A DNA stretch of 64,000 nucleotides from Sanderia malayensis (taxonomy: Eukaryota > Cnidaria > Scyphozoa > Semaeostomeae > Pelagiidae): contig RQOL01000915.1 in NCBI GenBank assembly GCA_013076295.1, forward strand, positions 806,001 to 870,000. Reading direction: 5' to 3'. Numbering within the stretch: the stretch's first letter is position 1; the number at the start of each line of letters is the position of its first letter. The notes beneath the pieces are model-generated. The model searched no databases and had not been told where the DNA came from. It saw nothing but the letters and a program-made list of their open reading frames with translations. Shown here piece after piece: positions 31,671 through 40,540 of the stretch. Position numbers and translations under genes: made by a program.

Positions 31671-31869
31671 TTAAAATTGAATTTACTTCAGCATACAGCT
31701 TTTCTTTTCGTATATCCTTTATCCATCCCTCGTCACCACCATCATCTGTTTTCTTCCCTTTAACTTGTCGTAACTCCTTCAATAAGACACTATTTTCATT
31801 GTCATCATCATTGTCATCATCATCATCTTGTATATGATATATATCATTTATATACCTTCTTTTCAACAT
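31671..31869 (-). pseudogene. N-terminal part of the split packaging ATPase
   Basis: ATG 31869 opens a 65-codon segment with a strongly acidic stretch ('QDDDDDNDDDNEN') and then a lysine-rich helix. It runs straight into the TTAA duplication of the foldback element. A CTATAAAACC box lies at about 31923-31914, about 45 nt upstream, without a TGACAG motif. Confidence 0.65.
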
Positions 31870-31957
31870 TTTGATTCTAATATAACTTGCTCACAATTTC
31901 ATGTATAAGTAAGAAGGTTTTATAGAAAAAATACATTTTTCATCATTACATTTCGGT

Positions 31958-32425
31958 TTATGTTGATGCATCACTCGCTACTACAAATGTACGAGTATAA
32001 TACCTCGGTACATTCTCTATTACTACATAATAATGTAATGTTATTCTGTCATCACCGTCTATTGTCATAAATGAAGGAGCATGAGGATTCAGTTCATTAT
32101 CCATCTCTTTCATCGATACGAATGTCCATATGTTCACTTTTTGCATTACTCCCTCCAACATTGGAAATTGTCTGAGCTCTTCATAACTGATCAAGTGTCG
32201 CATATGTTGCATAATTGCACTTTCTTCCTTTTCTTCATTTTCATCCCACTTCACTTCATACATCTGACGGCCAGTGCGAGCCTTCACACTCATGTACATT
32301 CGCCTGCCTTTTTCATCATAAATCATCAGTGCTGGAATATCTAATTGTGATTGATACACTCTTATCGCCAATCGAATATAACCTTCATCCACACCATTTT
32401 GATAAAACACACGTACAGCTGCCAT
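31958..32425 (-). CDS. Unrecognised 155-residue protein
   Basis: The longest frame starts at 32461, only about 8 nt after a TATATAAAGC box, so transcription should start downstream of that ATG. The Met at 32425 ('MAAVRVFYQNG') is the more likely start. The protein looks like a beta-rich globular fold ('DDRITLHYYVVIENVP'). No family recognised. It is intact. Confidence 0.65.
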   Translation of the reverse strand: MAAVRVFYQNGVDEGYIRLAIRVYQSQLDIPALMIYDEKGRRMYMSVKARTGRQMYEVKWDENEEKEESAIMQHMRHLISYEELRQFPMLEGVMQKVNIWTFVSMKEMDNELNPHAPSFMTIDGDDRITLHYYVVIENVPRYYTRTFVVASDAST

Positions 32426-32468
32426 TTTGTTAGCTACTACTACTACTACTTTTCCCTTCACTTCATTG

Positions 32469-32508
32469 CTTTATATATCGTTATAATTGATGTTTACCTG
32501 TCAATCAT
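32469..32508 (-). promoter_or_regulatory. TGACAG motif plus TATA box
   Basis: ATGATTGACAGGT (32508-32496) is followed by TATATAAAGC (32478-32469) and, 44 nt later, the ATG at 32425. Confidence 0.6.
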
Positions 32509-32580
32509 TCCTTCTGTTTTTTTCTTTTAGTTGTTTCATTCAAATATTGCATTAACTCATCTATCGTTTCTTCATCTATC

Positions 32581-33326
32581 TCATTCTCTCTTTGCTTTTT
32601 CTGTTAGCCATATCCATTTCTTTTCAAATATATCTGATATATTTTCCTCATCCACTACCTCATCGAACATTTGATCAATTATTTCTCTATCTGGGATGGG
32701 TTCGGCATACACAATTTCTCTGGCCACCCCCAAAACCTGCTTTTTTTCTGCATCTGAATAATTCCTGTTCAAAATCGCATTAATATCTGAAATTTTTTTT
32801 TGAATCAACGGCTCTTGCTTCATTTCATTCGCCGGTCTTTGTAATTCATCCATCTTCATACTCTGATCATTTGCAACTGCAATATTCGCTGTTCGAATTA
32901 CTAATAATTCTATTAACTCTTCTTTTAACTGTTTATCTAACTCACTTCTCTCATCTATCTCATCTTGCAAATTTTTACTATCTGTAAAATATCGAACGTT
33001 ATTTGCTTTCTGTAACAATTCATTCGTTTCAACAACTTCAAAATTTGTATTTTGAAAAAGAACTTCAATTTGCTTAACTGAGCGTTTGTTGGGAACAACA
33101 TTTTTGTACAAAACAAACTTATGTCGTCAACATCATTCTCTACCAGTTTTTTCTTCATATTTTTTTCATAGAGTTCTAACAGACTCTTTATGTCGATTGC
33201 TTTCTGGTTATTTCCTAATGTTTCCTGAATCTCTTCAAATTCCTTTTCGTACATACACATCCCAAATTTACTCATGAAACTCTGAAAGCCCAGTTGATAT
33301 TTCAAGCACGATTCACTAACTTGCAT
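32581..33326 (-). pseudogene. Unrecognised coiled-coil-rich protein, frameshifted, near the scaffold gap
   Basis: An ATG at 33326 opens a helical, Glu/Lys-rich frame ('EKEFEEIQETLGNNQKAI') that continues, after a one-base change near 33105, in the frame ending at 32581. About 245 residues in total. The gene starts 18 bp from the run of N, so its promoter, and any Polinton genes further right (for example an integrase), are unseen. No family recognised. Confidence 0.45.
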
Positions 33327-33344
33327 TTCACTTTTTGCTTACTT

Positions 33345-33444
33345 NNNNNNNNNNNNNNNNNNNNNNNNNNNNNNNNNNNNNNNNNNNNNNNNNNNNNNNN
33401 NNNNNNNNNNNNNNNNNNNNNNNNNNNNNNNNNNNNNNNNNNNN
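33345..33444. other. Scaffold gap of exactly 100 N
   Basis: One hundred N, the usual placeholder for a gap of unknown length. Sequence left and right of it need not be neighbours in the genome. Frames reported across it are meaningless. Confidence 0.99.
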
Positions 33445-34025
33445 AGGGACAGTGGCTGGTTTGTGCCAAAGAAGTTTTAAAAAACAATGGAATAAACATT
33501 TTTGTTTTTGCCGACGCTGTGAGGGAGCTTTTGTTTAAGGGTCGTGGAAAGTACAGAAATGTCATGATAACTGGCCCTGCAAATTGTGGAAAAACATTTC
33601 TACTTGATCCACTGAACAAGTTGTTTGAAACATTCACGAATCCTGCAAATTCTACGTATGCATGGTTGGGTGCCGAGACCAAAGAAATCATTTTTTTAAA
33701 CGATTTTCGTTATTCTAATGAGATAATGGCTTGGAAAGATATGCTCTTACTGCTTGAAGGTCAAACACTGCATCTTGCAGCTCCAAAGACCACGTATGCA
33801 AAAGACATACTTTTCGACAAAGATACGCCTATCTTCGCAACTGGAAAGGAGGCCATAAAATTTAAAGGCAAATACAACACAACTGATGAAAGAGAAAACG
33901 AGATGATGTCAGTTCGGTGGAAAACCTTTGAGTTTAGCTATCAAATTGCGGAGCAGGATCAAAAGTCTGTTCCTAGCTGCCCTCGTTGCTTTGCAGAACT
34001 AGTTATGAGCGGACGCGATGCTTAA
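33445..34025 (+). CDS. Rep protein, SF3 helicase part, copy A, 5' end lost in the gap
   Basis: About 190 codons in one open frame. Superfamily 3 helicase motifs are visible in order: Walker A 'MITGPANCGKT', Walker B 'EIIFLNDFRY', a B'-like stretch ending 'APKTTYAKDILF', motif C 'TPIFATGKEA', and a likely arginine finger in 'MMSVRWKTFEF'. This is the ATPase/helicase half of parvovirus- and CRESS-type Rep proteins, used to unwind DNA from a replication origin. The N-terminal endonuclease half is only seen in copy B. Confidence 0.8.
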
Positions 34026-34050
34026 TTTTACTTTTAAAATCATATGGACG

Positions 34051-34285
34051 GGTTACCAACGAGATACCAACGAGTTACCAACGAGATACCACAACGAGTT
34101 ACCATTTTTTAATGCAAGCTTGTAGGACAACTGACGAGTTACCATTTCTTTTTATAAAATATATAGTATATTATTTAAATAATTGTTGGTAACTCGTTGT
34201 AACTCGTAACATCCCATACTGAAGCTTCGAAAAATATGGTAACTCGTTATGGTAACTCGTTGGTAACTCGTTGGTATCTCGTTCA
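34051..34285. repeat. Inverted array of iteron-like repeats, copy A (candidate replication origin)
   Basis: Five copies of a TTACCAACGAG-type word on the left (34051-34145) and six complementary GGTAACTCGTT-type words on the right (34187-34285) face each other across an AT-rich centre (about 34146-34186). The array lies between the 3' ends of two convergent genes, Rep and a DDE transposase. Iterons next to an AT-rich centre are typical Rep-binding origins. No direct proof of function. Confidence 0.6.
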
Positions 34286-34544
34286 CATAATATTGCAAAT
34301 GTTTAATTGTTTTTATATCGTATTCATTGCCATGATTTAATTAATGTTTTTGTTATGTTTATGAACATATCAAATTCACCAGGAAAATACACATCTATTT
34401 TAAAAAGATTGAGATAAAATTAGAAGAAAATACTTTCATCTGCGAATGCATAAGTTTAATAAACATTACGCGCATATGAAGTAAGAAAACCAATACAATA
34501 TGTTTTTATTATTACTCTATAGTTGCCAGTTCAAGTTAAATGTT

Positions 34545-35615
34545 TTAGTATTTCAGTCGTTCACCTTTACAGGCGATAATAAGTTTCATTCTTTCATTCA
34601 TTGATGCAATGATCTTGTTGATAGTATCTATGTTTATTTGTCCCATTATTCGTTTTATTCTGCTTTCAAACTCGTCCATCGTCTCGTGCTTTATTTTCTT
34701 ATCGATTGCATCTTCATTTAAAGCTCGCTTTACCAAGCTGAAGAAGTTTTCTATGGGATTGATATCTGGGCTTCTTGGGGGTATTTGAAACAGATCTGAG
34801 CGTACTTGATGCATTGCTTCTTTCGCAAGATGACTATTTTGTGAGGGATCTCCGTCTTGAACCCATGTTCTGGAATCTTTTCCAGCAGCCTTTACCATTG
34901 TGTTGAAGTTGGCTTTTAAAAATTCCGAGAAAAATTTTCCATCCATTTTTTCGTATCTTTCGGCACAAATCACCCCTTTACCGTAAGAAATAGCCACTAT
35001 CAATTTCACGTATTTCCCCCCAGTTCCGCATGCTTCTCCTCTAGATGTGCAGCCAGATAGAAGTCCCTCGCTTTTCGTGCGCCAAACTCTGCCCTTTGGA
35101 GCCAATGCTTGGTCAAGTGGATTTCTCTTGTACACGAATCCGACTCCGTCCAAATAAAACGCCAATTTATTTGTCCAAAAGTCTTCAGGTTGATTCTTTA
35201 ATACTTTCTTTGCGAACTGGACTCGCTTTTTCCTATCTTTCAAACTTAACAGTCCTTTTTTCCTTGCTTGAAGATACTTTAGTCCCTGTTTATTTAAAAA
35301 TCTGTTAACCGTGCGGCGGGAAACATCCTTTAGGTCCGCTCTAGCCATCATTCTTTTCACTGTCCAATTCGGCTCTTCTCTTCTTAAAGTCTTTACGAGA
35401 CGCAAAATTCTTCTTTTTTCGCGTATTGACAGTTTTTGTGGTCGGCCTCCTGCACCCTTCTTTCTAGGTATTTTGGTCTCTGTGACTTCTTTCCATAGCT
35501 TATATATGTGTGCCCGAGAGACAGATGTTTCTTTCATTAATTGTTTTACATCGGAATGCCTTTTGAATTTGATGTATGCCCTTGTTTCAGGAGAGATTGT
35601 ATGTGTGCGTGCCAT
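34545..35615 (-). CDS. Tc1/mariner-like DDE transposase, intact
   Basis: 356 residues from ATG 35615. An N-terminal paired-type helix-turn-helix ('SDVKQLMKETSVSRAHIYKL') is followed by a second HTH ('EPNWTVKRMMARADLKDVS'). The catalytic triad appears as 'AFYLDGVGFV', 'WVQDGDPSQNSH' and 'SPDINPIENFFSLVKR', giving D, D and E in Tc1/mariner-like context. It cuts and joins element ends at TA sites in known relatives. The gene is convergent with Rep and separated from it by the iteron array. I found no terminal inverted repeats at the ends of the duplicated unit, so whether it mobilises this unit is open. Confidence 0.9.
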   Translation of the reverse strand: MARTHTISPETRAYIKFKRHSDVKQLMKETSVSRAHIYKLWKEVTETKIPRKKGAGGRPQKLSIREKRRILRLVKTLRREEPNWTVKRMMARADLKDVSRRTVNRFLNKQGLKYLQARKKGLLSLKDRKKRVQFAKKVLKNQPEDFWTNKLAFYLDGVGFVYKRNPLDQALAPKGRVWRTKSEGLLSGCTSRGEACGTGGKYVKLIVAISYGKGVICAERYEKMDGKFFSEFLKANFNTMVKAAGKDSRTWVQDGDPSQNSHLAKEAMHQVRSDLFQIPPRSPDINPIENFFSLVKRALNEDAIDKKIKHETMDEFESRIKRIMGQINIDTINKIIASMNERMKLIIACKGERLKY

Positions 35616-35812
35616 TTTCCGCCAGATTTTGTGTGTGTGAATGCTACCTTTATTTCATATCCAATAAAACGTCACAGCGAAAGGGAAGTGAACTCAAAAT
35701 TTTATATTTAGCCTCGTTTTGGCGTAATAGCAAAAAATCAAAACTTCTTGGCTTATATTTTAACTGTTTCGATAAATAAGATAACAGCTGCATTTAAATG
35801 CTAGCAGATCTT

Positions 35813-36302
35813 TGATCTTGAAATTGCAGATGGTTACCTATTACTAGTATACGCAATACATTTTATATTTATACGTTGAAGAGATAAATTTTTGTTAAAA
35901 ATGACTATTATATCGTATAATTTGCGAAAAAAATTATGAGAATATTTTCTTTGGCAGAGGCATAAGTGAAATGAACAACTTGGAAATAGAGCCTCTGCGA
36001 AGGAGAGTTCTCACACGGTGGCAGTTAGTAAAGCTTTTATTGTGTGTTTGTAACATCGCGCTATTGCGGAAGTTAGGCATAAATAGTTTTTTAAATGAAA
36101 TTAAGTTATTTCTCTATAGGTCCCATGGAGATATTACTTCAAAATATGAACTGTTTGCCGCGGCCATCGAGTGTAGGCCACCCATGTCATATACGGGGGG
36201 GGGGGTAAAAAGGTTTAAAACACGCGTTTGTTGTATAATGAATTGTATTGAAATTTTCTGTGCATGTAAACGTTTCGACAATAAAATTTTAAAAATTTAA
36301 TA
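35813..36302. other. Upstream region of the Rep gene
   Basis: AT-rich leader between the end of copy A and the Rep start codon. It holds a G-run of ten at about 36196-36206, a place prone to length error. No other gene is recognised. If the units are truly tandem, this is the start of the repeat unit. Confidence 0.5.
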
Positions 36303-37698
36303 ATGTCGTTGAGTAAACTTGAGAGCGAGAGTCCCGAACGAATCGAGCTGAAGCAAAGAGAACTGAGGAGGTGTTATTTGATAACCTATAGCCAAGCAGA
36401 CGAGAGGAAATTCCCACGCGACAAGGATTCGCTGATGCTGTGGTTGAGGCATTTTCACGTGGAAATCAAAGCCAAACTACTTCACTGGGCATGCAGCAAG
36501 GAAACACATGAAAAGTCTGGCTTTCATTATCACATGGCGATAAAGTTTTCAGAGTCAACCGATGGCTGAAAGCAAAGACACACTTGCAAGCAAAACATAA
36601 CATTATTGTTCATTTTTCTGAAGGCAAATTGTATCATAATTACTTCAGTGCATATAAGTATGTGACTAAAGAAGACAAAGAGGCATTGCACAGCGACGGA
36701 CACCCTGACTTAACCTCAGCCACATCACCGAGGACTTCAAAATCGTCCAAAAAACTCATGTGCAAGAAAAGAGAAAGATCTGCGAATCGCATGGAACCAG
36801 TAGATGGCATAGATCACCAGCCAGGACCTTCAAGACCACCAAAAGCACGCAGATTGTCGAATTTGGACGTTGCTGATGTCATCATAACCAAAACCATCAC
36901 AGACGAAATGGGACTGTATGCCTTGGCTAATGAGCAAAAATTGGAAGGAAAAACTGATCTCGCAAATTTTGTGTTTGGCAAAGGCAACAAAGGAGTGAAT
37001 GAACTGATTTTGCAGGCGTGGAAAATGAATGATTCTGCTAGAAAAATTGAAAGGGGAAAAGTTACCAGAATGGAAAGGATAGAGTCTGCTGTGACCGGTG
37101 AATGCGTTAACGAGTGCGAGGGACAGTGGCTGGTTTGTGCCAAAGAAGTTTAAAAAACAATGGAATCAACATTTTTGTTTTTGCCGACGCTGTGAGGGAG
37201 CTTTTGTTTAAGGGTCGTGGAAAGTACAGAAATGTCATGATAACTGGCCCTGCAAATTGTGGAAAAACATTTCTACTTGATCCACTGAACAAGTTGTTTG
37301 AAACATTCACGAATCCTGCAAATTCTACGTATGCATGGTTGGGTGCCGAGACCAAAGAAATCATTTTTTAAACGATTTTCGTTATTCTAATGAGATAATG
37401 GCTTGGAAAGATATGCTCTTACTGCTTGAAGGTCAAACCACTGCATCTTGCAGCTCCAAAGACCACGTATGCAAAAGACATACTTTTCGACAAAGATACG
37501 CCTATCTTCGCAACTGGAAAGGAGGCCATAAAATTTAAAGGCAAATACAACACAACTGATGAAAGAGAAAACGAGATGATGTCAGTTCGGTGGAAAACCT
37601 TTGAGTTTAGCTATCAATTGGCGGAGCAGGATCAAAAGTCTGTTCCTAGCTGCCCTCGTTGCTTTGCAGAACTAGTTATGAGCGGACGCGATGCTTAA
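36303..37698 (+). pseudogene. Rep protein with HUH endonuclease and SF3 helicase, copy B, several frame changes
   Basis: The start is ATG 36303. The first frame has 'KSGFHYHMAIKF', a fit to the HUH metal-binding motif of rolling-circle Rep endonucleases. After a one-base change near 36545, a second frame has 'YFSAYKYVTKED', a fit to the Tyr motif (nucleophile Tyr plus Lys). A linker with a basic cluster ('KKRERSANR') follows. The helicase half is as in copy A but interrupted at about 37145, 37370 and 37430 by single-base indels in homopolymers that copy A does not have. About 465 residues overall. The HUH plus SF3 arrangement is that of CRESS-DNA viruses and parvoviruses. The errors look like unpolished assembly. 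Confidence 0.7.
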
Positions 37699-37723
37699 TT
37701 TTACTTTTAAAATCATATGGACG

Positions 37724-37956
37724 GGTTACCAACGAGATACCAACGAGTTACCAACGAGATACCACAACGAGTTACCATTTTTTAATGCAAGCTTGTAGGA
37801 CAACTGACGAGTTACCATTTCTTTTTATAAAATATATAGTATATTATTAAATAATTGTTGGTAACTCGTTGTAACTCGTAACATCCCATACTGAAGCTTC
37901 GAAAAATATGGTAACTCGTTATGGTAACTCGTTGGTAACTCGTTGGTATCTCGTTC
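37724..37956. repeat. Inverted iteron-like array, copy B
   Basis: Same arrangement of TTACCAACGAG-type words and complements around an AT-rich centre as in copy A, one base shorter in the centre. Confidence 0.6.
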
Positions 37957-38216
37957 ACATAATATTGCAAATGTTTAATTGTTTTTATATCGTATTCATT
38001 GCCATGATTTAATTAATGTTTTTGTTATGTTTATGAACATATCAAATTCACCAGGAAAATACACATCTATTTTAAAAAGATTGAGATAAAATTAGAAGAA
38101 AATACTTTCATCTGCGAATGCATAAGTTTAATAAACATTACGCGCATATGAAGTAAGAAAACCAATACAATATGTTTTTATTATTACTCTATAGTTGCCA
38201 GTTCAAGTTAAATGTT

Positions 38217-39281
38217 TTAGTATTTCAGTCGTTCACCTTTACAGGCGATAATAAGTTTCATTCTTTCATTCATTGATGCAATGATCTTGTTGATAGTATC
38301 TATGTTTATTTGTCCCATTATTCGTTTTATTCTGCTTTCAAACTCGTCCATCGTCTCGTGCTTTATTTTCTTATCGATTGCATCTTCATTTAAAGCTCGC
38401 TTTACCAAGCTGAAGAAGTTTTCTATGGATTGATATCTGGGCTTCTTGGGGGTATTTGAAACAGATCTGAGCGTACTTGATGCATTGCTTCTTTCGCAAG
38501 ATGACTATTTTGTGAGGGATCTCCGTCTTGAACCCATGTTCTGGAATCTTTTCCAGCAGCCTTTACCATTGTGTTGAAGTTGGCTTTTAAAAATTCCGAG
38601 AAAAATTTTCCATCCATTTTTTCGTATCTTTCGGCACAAATCACCCTTTACCGTAAGAAATAGCCACTATCAATTTCACGTATTTCCCCCAGTTCCGCAT
38701 GCTTCTCCTCTAGATGTGCAGCCAGATAGAAGTCCCTCGCTTTTCGTGCGCCAAACTCTGCCCTTTGGAGCCAATGCTTGGTCAAGTGGATTTCTCTTGT
38801 ACACGAATCCGACTCCGTCCAAATAAAACGCCAATTTATTTGTCCAAAAGTCTTCAGGTTGATTCTTTAATACTTTCTTGCGAACTGGACTCGCTTTTTC
38901 CTATCTTTCAAACTTAACAGTCCTTTTTTCCTTGCTTGAAGATACTTTAGTCCCTGTTTATTTAAAAATCTGTTAACCGTGCGGCGGGAAACATCCTTTA
39001 GGTCCGCTCTAGCCATCATTCTTTTCACTGTCCAATTCGGCTCTTCTCTTCTTAAAGTCTTTACGAGACGCAAAATTCTTCTTTTTTCGCGTATTGACAG
39101 TTTTGTGGTGGCCTCCTGCACCCTTCTTTCTAGGTATTTTGGTCTCTGTGACTTCTTTCCATAGCTTATATATGTGTGCCCGAGAGACAGATGTTTCTTT
39201 CATTAATTGTTTTACATCGGAATGCCTTTTGAATTTGATGTATGCCCTTGTTTCAGGAGAGATTGTATGTGTGCGTGCCAT
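38217..39281 (-). pseudogene. Tc1/mariner-like transposase, copy B, multiple frame changes
   Basis: Same protein as at 34545-35615, but broken by single-base deletions near 38428, 38645, 38690, 38880 and 39105. All lie in homopolymer runs or adjacent repeats. The coding sequence is otherwise the same, so this is either an unpolished duplicate or a very recent copy that decayed only by slippage. Confidence 0.85.
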
Positions 39282-39563
39282 TTTCCCGCCAGATTTGTGT
39301 GTGTGAATGCTACCTTTATTTCATATCCAATAAAACGTCACAGCGAAAGGGAAGTGAACTCAAAATTTTATATTTAGCCTCGTTTTGGCGTAATAGCAAA
39401 AAATCAAAACTTCTTGGCTTATATTTTAACTGTTTCGATAAATAAGATAACAGCTGCATTTAAATGCTAGCAGACAATCTTGGACAAAACTCTTTGAGAC
39501 TTGTTCGAATCATAATGAAGAAACAGAACATTGTAGAACTATACCCCATTTATGACTGAAAAC

Positions 39564-39667
39564 CCCCCGTTCCCCCTAATCAATGTTGGTTTTTATGATG
39601 CGAGTTGAATGAGCAATGCAGGAAACAAGGAATATTTGGAAACAACATTGATTAGGGGGAACGGGGG
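39564..39667. repeat. 25-bp perfect inverted repeat (hairpin)
   Basis: CCCCCGTTCCCCCTAATCAA and onward (39564-39588) is the exact complement of 39643-39667, with a 54-nt loop. It stands about 90 bp right of the Rep/transposase block in otherwise unrecognised sequence. Confidence 0.8.
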
Positions 39668-40074
39668 ATTGCTTAATAGCAAATGATGGAATATTTGAGA
39701 GTTGTCTCAAAGGTTTAATTGGCATTCTGAAATATGTTCCTAAGTTTTGTAATTGTGATTCTGAGGAAAGAGGACTTCGTAGAGAACATACCAAACTGAT
39801 ACGCTAACAACAAAACTGTAAAAATCTTATCAAAGAATAATAAAACGTTTCTAACCTGACTGGTGTGACTATGCTAACAACGAGGTCGTCATTAGAAATC
39901 GTATTTTATTAACTTGTTTCTTGTGGTTGAAATGGTTTCTTTTATTTAATACTGCTAATGCTGCTCATGTTACGGTATAAGTGATGAAGCTATGCCAAGA
40001 TGAAGTTATACAAAGTTGGATCTGCAAGGCAAAGTTGTCAGCAATTCATATGATTACGCATGTCAACTTTTCAT
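39668..40074. other. Spacer with no recognisable gene
   Basis: AT-rich sequence, no family-like ORF on either strand, no further repeat noticed. Confidence 0.5.
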
Positions 40075-40429
40075 TACTGTATTTACTCGAGTTACCGCCG
40101 CGGGGCTCATTTAATTTCGAGTACTCTTGATGGGGCGCTTATTCGAGGGCGGCGCTCTTACGGGGGCGGCACTTTTTAAAAACTCTGTCATTTTTTAATA
40201 AAACAAGTCAATTTTAAGCAATTTTTAGTAGTAAAATAAACAAGTTTGATACACTTCAGTGTGTTTTGATACAAGAAAATAAATTCCTGAGGTAGCAACC
40301 CATTTACAAAAAAAGTTAACTGCGGTGCTCTTCGGGGGCAGCGCTCCTCGACTTTATCTCTTTCAAATGCAGTGCTCATTCGGGGATGGCCTTCATACGG
40401 GGGCGGCGCTCACTCGAGTAAATACGGTA
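40075..40429. mobile_element. MITE with TACYGTATTTACTCGAG termini
   Basis: The left end TACTGTATTTACTCGAG and the right end complement (CTCGAGTAAATACGGTA) bound 355 bp. The element has GC-rich 'GGGGGCGGCGCTC' words near both ends and an AT-rich centre. It has no coding capacity. The target duplication is not clear, so the superfamily is not assigned. Confidence 0.75.
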
Positions 40430-40498
40430 TCCCTTATATTGTATTAATGACATTCATTTTCAGCCAGGTGTGACATTGAAGGCATTAAAAGATTTTGA

Positions 40499-40538
40499 AG
40501 ACTCCTGAATACTCCTGAATACTCCTGAATACTCCTGT
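40499..40538 (+). repeat. 10-bp tandem repeat (ACTCCTGAAT), about four units
   Basis: Three near-perfect units and one partial, immediately before the first ATG of the KDZ-type gene. Confidence 0.85.
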
Positions 40539-40540
40539 CA

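Larger units (their letters stand above)
33445..35812. repeat. Copy A (partial) of the Rep/iteron/transposase unit
   Basis: This 2.37-kb block is nearly identical to 37119-39473, in the same orientation. It starts at the gap inside the Rep gene and ends at 'GCTAGCAGA', the same endpoint as copy B. Differences are almost all one-base losses in homopolymers of copy B, plus a very few substitutions (for example AATAAAC versus AATCAAC). Confidence 0.95.
37119..39473. repeat. Copy B of the duplicated Rep/iteron/transposase block
   Basis: Same orientation as copy A; ends at the same 'GCTAGCAGA' word, after which the flanking sequences differ. At least eight one-base losses in homopolymers are seen relative to copy A, for example CCCC to CCC near 38645 and GGG to GG near 38428. 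Confidence 0.95.

Noticed and set aside
33294..34025. Open frame crossing the run of N
   Set aside because: The frame only exists because N are translated as X; the Rep part is real only from 33445.
34150..34180. CRESS-virus nonanucleotide at the iteron centre
   Set aside because: TATAGTATATTATT only loosely resembles TAGTATTAC and there is no clear GC stem around it; too weak to call a nick site.
36303..37698. Endogenous parvovirus
   Set aside because: No capsid (VP) gene or parvoviral terminal hairpins are seen next to Rep, and a transposase occupies the other half of the unit.
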